Shown: one piece after another, positions 56,521 to 64,000 of the stretch
How positions within the stretch are numbered: the first letter of the stretch is position 1
Layout: every line of letters begins with the position of its first letter
From: Mitragyna speciosa
Taxonomy: Eukaryota > Streptophyta > Magnoliopsida > Gentianales > Rubiaceae
Assembly (NCBI GenBank): GCA_024721245.1
Contig: CM045556.1
Coordinates: 18,933,837 to 18,997,836, forward strand
DNA length: 64,000 bases
Reading direction: 5' to 3'
Position numbers and translations under genes: made by a program
Notes under the pieces: model-generated
Told to the model about the DNA's origin: nothing
Databases searched by the model: none
What the model saw: only the letters and a program-made list of their open reading frames with translations

Positions 56521-58330
56521 CATTCATCAACCTTGGCAGCCCAAGGTCATGCATCCGTCCAGCAACCTGGTCGGCATCTTTTATTTATGTTTCCAGTCTG
56601 GCAGCCCAGACATTGCATTTATGACTCCTGGCAGCCCAGGATCATTTATTTACTTTCTCAAGTTGGCAGCCCAACTTTGCATTCATCAACCTTGGCAGCC
56701 CAAGGTCATGCATCCGCCCAACAGCCTGGTCGGCATATTTTATTTATGTTTCCAAGTCTGGCAGCCCAGACCTTGCATTTTATGACTCCTGGCAGCCCAG
56801 GATCATCTATTTACTTTTTCAAGTTGGCAACCCAACTTTGCATTCATCAACCTTGGCAGCCCAAGGTCATGCATCCGCCCAGCAGCCTGGTCGGCATCTT
56901 TTATTTATGTTTCCATGTCTGGCAGCCCAGATCTTGCATTTTATGACTCCTGGCAGCCCAGGATCATTTATTTCCGTTTCAACTTGGCAGCCCAACTTTG
57001 CATTCATCAACCTTGGCAGCCCAAGGTCATGCATCCGCCCAGCAGCCTGGTCGGCATCTTTTATTTATGTTTTCATGTCTGGCAGCCCAGGATCATTTAT
57101 TTACTTTTTCAAGTTGGTAGCCCAACTTTGCATTCATCAATCTTGGCAGCCCAAGGTCATACATCCGCCCAGCAGCCTGGTCGGCATCTTTTATTTATGT
57201 TTTCATGTCTGGCAGCCCAGACCTTGCATTTTATGACTCCTGGCAGCCCAGGATCATTTATTTCCGTTTCAAGTTGGCAGCCCAACTTTGCATTCATCAA
57301 CCTTGGCAGCCCAAGGTCATGCATCCGCCCAGCAGCCTGGTCGGCATCTTTTATTTATGTTTTCATGTCTGGCAGCCCAGACCTTGCATTTTATGACTCC
57401 TGGCAGCCCAGGATCATCTATTTACTTTTTCAAGTTGGCAACCCAACTTTGCATTCATCAACCTTGGCAGCCCAAGGTCATGCATCCGCCCAGCAGCCTG
57501 GTCGGCATCTTTTATTTATGTTTCCATGTCTGGCAGCCCAAATCTTGCATTTTATGACTCCTGGCAGCCCAGGATCATTTATTTCCGTTTCAAGTTGGCA
57601 GTCCAACTTTGCATTCATCAACCTTGGCAGCCCAAGGTCATGCACCCGCCCAGCAGCCTGGTCGGCAGCTTTTATTTATGTTTTCATGTCTGGCAGCCCA
57701 GACCTTGCATTTTATGACTCCTGGCAGCCCAGGATCATTTATTTCCGTTTCAAGTTGGCAGCCCAACTTTGCATTCATCAACCTTGGCAGCCCAAGGTCA
57801 TGCATCCGCCCAGCAGCCTGGTCGGCATCTTTTATTTATGTTTTCATGTCTGGCAGCCCAGACCTTGCATTTTATGACTCCTGGCAGCCCAGGATCATCT
57901 ATTTACTTTTTCAAGTTGGCAACCCAACTTTGCATTCATCAACCTTGGCAGCCCAAGGTCATGCATCCGCCCAGCAGCCTGGTCGGCATCTTTTATTTAT
58001 GTTTCCATGTCTGGCAGCCCAGACCTTGCATTTTATGACTCCTGGCAGCCCAGGATCATCTATTTACTTTTTCAAGTTGGCAGCCCAACTTTGCATTCAT
58101 CAACCTTGGCAGCCCAAGGTCATGCATCCGCCCAGCAGCCTGGTCGGCATCTTTTATTTATGTTTCCAAGTCTGGTAGCCCAGACCTTGCATTTTATGAC
58201 TCCTGACAGCCCAGGATCATTTATTTCGTTCAAGTTTGGCAGCCCAAACTTTGCATTCATCAACCTTGGCAGCCCAAGGTCATGCATCCGTCCAGCAGCC
58301 TGGTCGGCATTCGTTTATTTACATTTTAAG
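56521..58330 (+). repeat. tandem array of about 160-bp units, each with four CAGC-loop hairpins
   Basis: Units begin (CCTTGGCAGC or variant) at 56531, 56690, 56851, 57011, 57141, 57301, 57462, 57622, 57782, 57943, 58104 and 58264. Spacing is 159-161 bp except one unit of 130 bp that has lost one hairpin. Each unit contains four near-palindromes with loop CAGC: CCTTGG/CCAAGG, GTCTGG/CCAGAC, TCCTGG/CCAGGA and AGTTGG/CCAACT. Open frames across the array (up to 320 codons) appear in all three frames with the same repeated content, because 160 is not a multiple of three; this argues against coding. Tandem arrays just before the purine tract are known in Tat/Ogre elements as a source of satellites. 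Confidence 0.95.
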
Positions 58331-58810
58331 TCGGGTAATCCAAACATTGCATCTAACTCATCAATATTAATTTTGTCCAGCAGATTGGAATTATTTTATT
58401 TTTGTCTATTAGTTTAAGCACTTTATTAGGTCTTGCAGTTTATCGCTTTATGGTATCTTTATTCAGCAGTTCGAACATTACGTTTTCTTCTCCATTTGTT
58501 AAAAAAAAAAAAAAAAAAAGAAGAAGAAGAAAATTTTTTTTTTTTTTTTTTTGAATGCTTGTGTTACCGATTATAGTTATGTTATCACTCGCATCAACAG
58601 TTTACCTGTTTTCGAACTACGTTTTGACCTGATTCCCTTGTGTGGGATACGTAGGCAACTCTTAGAGAGTTCGGTCACATTCTCACTCTTTCATTTGTTT
58701 ACATTCTTACATCTTGTATGTTTAAATATTCATCTTTGATTTTGTGTTTAGGTGAGTCAAAATTCGGTGTTGTCTACGTCTTTGTCTGAAATCTCTGCGA
58801 GATTCCCGAC
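58331..58810 (+). other. internal 3' region of the retrotransposon
   Basis: Contains A/T homopolymers at about 58501-58552 and a segment GGGATACGTAGGCAACTCTT followed by AGAGAGTTCGGTC, a phrase I associate with 3' regions of plant Ogre-type elements. No gene. Confidence 0.5.
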
Positions 58811-58824
58811 AAAGAGGGGCAAGC
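58811..58824 (+). other. polypurine tract of the retrotransposon
   Basis: AAAGAGGGGCAAGC ends immediately before the 3' LTR start TGTAGACACC; nearly all purine, the expected plus-strand priming site. Confidence 0.75.
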
Positions 58825-61106
58825 TGTAGACACCAAATTTTGACACACCTTTGGTAAAAATATGCGTGTTACTTTATTTTAGGGGGTACTTTTTATTTTT
58901 CGGGGGTCGAGTACAATTTTCGCATATTATATCTAATTTATCGTACTAGGGGCAAAATGGTAATTTCACCATGTAAATATTAGTTTATTTTTATTTTATT
59001 TCCTAAATACATGATTTTAGTATTTTTATCATTATTTATGATTTTAATGATTTTTAGAAGTCATTTATCATTTATTTAAAATTTTAGTATTTTTTTTTAA
59101 CGGCACGTTTTCCAATGCGCTATTTTTATGAGAATTTTCGAGTGAAAATTTTATATATGCATTTTTGAATACTCATAAATTTTTTGTAAAAATCTCATAA
59201 TTTTTAGATGTCGTTTAGTATTTATTTAATTTTGTCTTTTTATTTATCAATGGCACGTTTCCCAAGAATTGCGTTAATCTTAAAAATTTTGAGTGAAAAT
59301 TTCAGTATATGTGTTGCATGTGATAATATATTATGTGTGAAATTGTTGTGATTTTTAAGAGTCATTTAGTATTTTTGTGATTTTTATAATGTCACACTTT
59401 CCAATGCAGTTTTATTTAAAGAATTTTGTGTGTAAAATATTTTATATGTGCATCTAACATGTATGGTTTTATGTAAAAATATATATATATAAAATAATTT
59501 TTAAACACTATTTGGTACTTATTTCAAATTATGTTTTTTCTATCTATGACATATTTTCTTTAATGGTGAATTAATTTTAAAATTGTGATTTTATTATTAT
59601 TAAATCTTCTTTTTACAGTAATGCTAATTTTGGGTTTAGTTCTATTTTATTTATTTATTTTATTTATTTTCAATCCTAGGGAGGGTTTTATTTTTATTCC
59701 ATTTTCTTCATTTTCTTACAATTTTATCTTTCTAAAATTCTTCAAAAAAAAAAAAAAAAAAAAAGAAAGAAAGAAAAAGACAAAAAAAAAAAAAAAAAAA
59801 GAAAAGAGTTGAACAGTAGCAGCGTTGCTGCTGCTACTGTTGCATCTGCTAATGGTAAGCAGCACCAGTTTTTACAGTTCTACCTAAACCACCAAACTCC
59901 ATACTTAATCACATCACTTGCACTCATTGTTTTAGCAGATTTTTGGGGATTTTACTTACATTTCACTCTTTTCTCCCTGCATTTTCTTTCCCCTCCCTCT
60001 CTGCAAAACAAAAACACACTGCACACACAGGCACAACTCCACTCTCTGCTTCTTCATCACTCACGACCTGCAGCTCACACCCCAGAGCACCCAACCTCAC
60101 CTGCTCACAAGAAGACCAGCACAAACACAGACCTCTCCATCACCCTCAGCTCTCTGCACTCACTTACACAGACACACATTCAAACACACACCTGCATTTT
60201 TCCCACACAACCACACTCACAGATCACTCTCTCTCGGTCTCCCTCACTCTCTCAGCCCCCTTCCCTTGCACAAGCATACAACACTCACACAACCATTCTC
60301 TCCTCTCGGCACACACCCCTCCCTCTCAATTCTCACGACATACACTCATTTTGCACACAAGCACAGAGCTCACAGAACACAAAAGACACTCACCATCACT
60401 CTCAATCTGAGCTCCCAATTCACACACAGAGAGCTCACAGAAATACACACTTCACTTCACCTCTCTCTCGGCACCCTTCTTCTTCACCTGCACACACTCA
60501 CACACACGCACAACACTCACAACTCACACAGGCTCACAACTCACACAGACGCACAATACACACACCTTAGACACACAATTCACTCCCCCTCTCCTTCTTC
60601 CCTGAGCTCACAGACATCATACACGCATCACACACACTCACTCGGTCTCCCTCTATCTCCCCTTCCCCTGCACCTTCATCATTCACGCACAATCACAACA
60701 GCACACTAAAACACTCACCTCATTTCACCACTTCACCATTACACACACGTTCACTCACTTTCTGGTTCACCTGCACACACCATATTTCACCACTCTCCCA
60801 TTTTTCCCTCACAGCCTTCCCTCCCAAAAACACACAGCATTCACCTGCAAATCGCATACATTCCATCACACACCAGAGGCACAACACCTGCAGCAAAAAC
60901 ACACAACACAGCACACACTTCACACACAATCAGAAGCTACACTTGAATCCACATTACACATACCACATTCCAAAAACAACACAGGCACACACACATCCCT
61001 GCATAGACAAACACACACCATAAACACACACGCACTTCAAACCTGTACACAAAAACATCCACAGACACAGACACAAAGCACACACCAGACACGTCAATTT
61101 CCACCT

Positions 61107-61145
<39 letters not shown>

Positions 61146-64000
61146 ACTCTCCTCTGTTGCCAGCACCACCACCACTGCACCGCCGGACGCCATCCACCGC
61201 AACCAACTCGCCGCCGCTGCCACTGGGAGCACTACCACCGCTGGACACCGTTCCCAATCAAGAAATCAGGTAAGTCCATTACCTCCTCTTTCAATTCGAT
61301 CTTAATTGTTGAATTTATGCTGAATTTGTTTTTTGTTTTTTGAGCAATTGAGTAAAAACAAAAGAAAGAAAGAATGGAGAGGGGAGGGAACAGAGAAAGG
61401 GGGCCGGGAATTTGAGATAGAGACCGAGAGAAGGGAGAGATAGAGAGGGACTGAGAGAAGAGAGAGATAGACAGATAGAGAGAGAGAGAGACCGGCGAGA
61501 GAGAGAGAGACCGGCGAGCAGAGAGCCGGACAGCAAACCGGCGAAGGAAGGAGACGGACCAGGGGAGGAAGGAGAAGATCAGAATCGGGGGAGAAGAAGG
61601 AAAAAAAGAAAAGAGAGAAAAAAAAAAAAAAAAAAAGAAAATCTGAAAAAAAAAAGAAAAAGAAAAACCGGGTAAAAAGAAAAAAAGAGAAAAGAAAAAG
61701 CCGAAAAAAAAAAAAAAAAGTTTTGGTGAAACTACGTCGTTTTGACGTAGTTTCACTCAAAACTACGTCGTTTTGATTAGTTTAGTTTTTTAATTTATTT
61801 TTAATTAATAATAGTTATTTATTTTATAGTCCTTGTACTTTCATTAATGCTACTGTGGCCCCGATAATTTTTGATTTGTGCATTTAAATTTCTGTTTATT
61901 GTAGATTGACCCCCATAATTTAATTTTCTTTGCAATTAGGTCCCGATTAATTGCATTTAGGTCCCTCAACTTTTAGATAATTATAATTTTGCCCCCTACG
62001 TTTTTAATTTTTCATTTTGACCCCTATATTTGTCGGTAATTACATTTTTGACCCCTATAATTTTTCTGGAATTGCAATTTTACCCTCTGATATTTATGGA
62101 AATTGCAATTTTACCTCCCAAGCTTGCTGTTATTGTATTTTAGGCTTTAAATGTTGCTGGAATTCTGTTTTAGTCCTTGAATGTAGCTGGAATTTGCAAT
62201 TTGATCCCTCACATTGCTGGAATTTTTGCATTTTTGTCCTCAAATTTGCTGGAATTTTATTTTTTGGCCCTTGTTGTTGCTGGAATTTATATTTTGGTCC
62301 TTTATGTTGCTGGAATTTGTTTTAAAACCTCCATTAATTGTTAGAATTATATTTTAGCCTTTTAAATGTTGCTGGAATTTGTATTTTAATGCTTGTAGTT
62401 GCTGGAATTTTTATTTTTGGCCCTTTTATATAGCTGAAAATTATAATTTGACCCTAGACATTGCTGTAAATTAGGTATTATTTAATGACTTTGCTGAAAT
62501 TATATTTTTAGCTTTAAGTATTGCTGGAAATTTTTATTTTTGGGTATTATACTTGCTGAAGATTACATTTTAGCTTTTAAATTTGTTGTAAACTATGTCA
62601 TTACCTTAATTAGGGTTTAAAATTATAATTTTACCTTTTTGTTCCTCATAAATTACATTTTTTACTTTAGAATATTGCTTAAATTTTCACTTTTAATCCA
62701 AATCTTATAATATTTTATTTTTAAAAAAAAAAAGTATTAATTAAAATTAGTTAAGTCCTCAAAGCTTTAAATTATTTCTTTTTACATTTTTTTAATTTAT
62801 TTTTATCAAACTTATAATTAATGTTCTAGAATGGGGTCTTGTTAGTCTAATTAATGTTCAAATTAGTCTCTCTATTTCCCTTTTAGTTATTTTAATAATT
62901 CTTATTTGAGGTGTTAAAATTTCAATGTATGTATTATTGTATTTTATCCTCTATTATTATTAGTATTATTATTAGTTTTATTTTATTTTATCTTTGTTGT
63001 TTTGCTTTATTTATTTATTTATTTACTAATTTATTTTTACTTAAACAATTTTCATTTTTCTCCTAAATGATTAATTATTGTTATCATTATTTTTCTTTCT
63101 CTTATTTGTTTATTATTGCTATAATTGTTTGAATTATCATAGTATGTTCATAGTGATCGGTAGAAAATTATTCAATTAGTGATTGATTTATTAAATAGTG
63201 ATAATTTTGACATGTTTGTTCATTTTAGTAGCCATTTATACCGGGTTTACGAATGAGAGGTACCTCGATTACCCTTCCAATATTTCTTTTTATGTGCTCC
63301 TACGTGCTCCTATGTGTTTTTCTACGTGTTTTTGTGCTTATAATTTTTATCCATGTGAGAGTTTTTATTTATTTATGTCATATTATTTATTCGAATTTAA
63401 TTTTTGATTATTCAAAGAAATGTAATAGATAGGTAATATTCTATTTAGCAAAATTTTGTATTTAGATAGAAAATGTAATAGATAGGCTAGATAGGTTACC
63501 TTTTTATTTTTAGATTGTAATTAGGCTTTTTCGGTGTAATAGTTAGGGCTTTTTGTGTGCTATATGTGTTATGTGCTTGTGTATTTTATTCGCTTTCCTT
63601 AGGAACTTGCATCTAGAATACCATGCTTATGTGCTATGTGCTCCTATTTGCTATTACTTGCTTTTATGTGATTTATTGCTTTAATACATGCTTTATTTAT
63701 TTACTTGCTTTAATTATATATGTGTATCGTCGCCACACTAGTCCAACGCTAGTTGTGGTTAATCCCGGTTTCTTCGCTAGTCCAACGCTAGCGGAGAATT
63801 TTTAGAAAATAGGCTAGTCCAATGCTAGGCCTTTAGATCATTTTAGTATTAGGATCATTTCTCGCGTGTTCATGATATTTCACACACATTTTTATCTTTT
63901 AGGCCTTTTTCATTTTTGTATAATTTTTATATGCTCTATCATTTATTATCTATTTTTAAAACATATGTTTAGTACATAATATTTAGATTTCACTACACAT
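58825..64000 (+). repeat. 3' LTR, truncated by window end
   Basis: Repeats 48754-53915. Differences noted are mainly indels in homopolymers, a rearranged A/GA stretch (about 61615-61670), one A/G change at about 61726, and a 21-bp insertion at about 63046-63066 (ACAATTTTCATTTTTCTCCT and one more base). Long unique stretches are identical, so the insertion is recent. Confidence 0.9.

Larger units (their letters stand above)
48754..64000 (+). mobile_element. large non-autonomous LTR retrotransposon (LARD-like, Ogre/Tat-type signals), cut by window end
   Basis: A direct repeat beginning TGTAGACACCAAATTTTGAC starts at 48754 and again at 58825, and is followed to the window end (53915 in copy 1 equals 64000 in copy 2) with almost no substitutions. 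The inferred 5' LTR ends CGACA at 54849. After two bases comes TGGCGACTCCACTGGGGAT (54852-54870), a primer-binding-type site of the kind seen in Ogre/Tat Ty3-gypsy elements. A purine-rich tract AAAGAGGGGCAAGC lies directly before the 3' LTR. The internal region is only about 4.0 kb and has no gag, protease, reverse transcriptase, RNase H or integrase reading frame. The candidate 5-bp target duplication is CTTCC (48749-48753); its partner is outside the window. The long LTR, short non-coding interior and tandem array before the purine tract fit a large retrotransposon derivative mobilised by Ogre/Tat relatives. Confidence 0.85.

Noticed and set aside
56521..58330. Resemblance to a CRISPR-like array of regularly spaced short repeats
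   Set aside because: The spacers are themselves repeated, the units are whole 160-bp tandem copies, and the host is a plant.
56423..58417. Long overlapping open frames (up to 320 codons) rich in SPGSFIY/LAAQGHASAQQP-type repeats
   Set aside because: They occur in all three forward frames with the same rotated content because the 160-bp unit shifts frame each copy; no start context, no domain, and the nucleotide hairpins explain the conservation better.

Overview
This window is nuclear DNA from a flowering plant, most likely a eudicot. It is AT-rich, genes are split by introns, poly(A)/poly(T) and AT microsatellites are common, and nearly all recognisable content is plant transposable elements or members of a plant gene family (methylesterases). 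I see no rRNA, tRNA or CRISPR array.

Region 1 (1-22.3 kb) is built from nested CACTA (En/Spm) transposons. A complete 16,375-bp element lies at 1400-17774. It has CACTA...TAGTG ends, a perfect 3-bp target duplication (TGC) and many TGTGTGGGTAAA-type subterminal repeats. It carries two leftward genes: a TNP2-type transposase (8071-11647, broken by one frameshift) and a TNP1/TNPA-type gene (2364-7923). The second gene can be rebuilt as 16 exons that join in one open frame. It starts with an RGG-rich exon followed by eleven tandem 30-nt microexons. A MADS-box gene fragment sits in one of its introns. To the right lie the last four exons of an unidentified gene, the end of a second CACTA family (20225-20944), and a truncated relative of the first element (20945-22075) inserted in a GRF zinc-finger gene.

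Region 2 (22.6-45.2 kb) is a tandemly duplicated methylesterase (MES/SABP2-like alpha/beta hydrolase) locus. Two three-exon genes look intact: 26080-30112 (256 aa) and 40771-44854 (275 aa), both with Ser-Asp-His triads. There is also an exon-1 relic (25752-25862) and an orphan promoter plus 5' leader without a gene (37922-38217). The upstream blocks exist in two or three copies and hold hAT/zf-MYM1-like pseudogene pieces. Comparing the copies exposes later insertions with target duplications: a MITE at 33382-33845 (AATCCCAAA) and a small LTR element at 34390-36228 (TCTAC).

Region 3 (45.2-48.75 kb) has no genes and holds MITE-like elements with GGGATAATT ends.

Region 4 (48754-64000) is a young, very large, non-autonomous LTR retrotransposon, cut by the window end. 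The LTR is about 6.1 kb and the internal region only about 4 kb, with no gag or pol. It has an Ogre/Tat-like primer site (TGGCGACTCCACTGGGGAT) and purine tract. Just inside the 3' side is a 1.8-kb array of about 160-bp units. Each unit contains four hairpins with one loop (CAGC) but four different, self-complementary stems. This covarying hairpin array and the microexon array of the CACTA gene are the two most unusual signals in the window.
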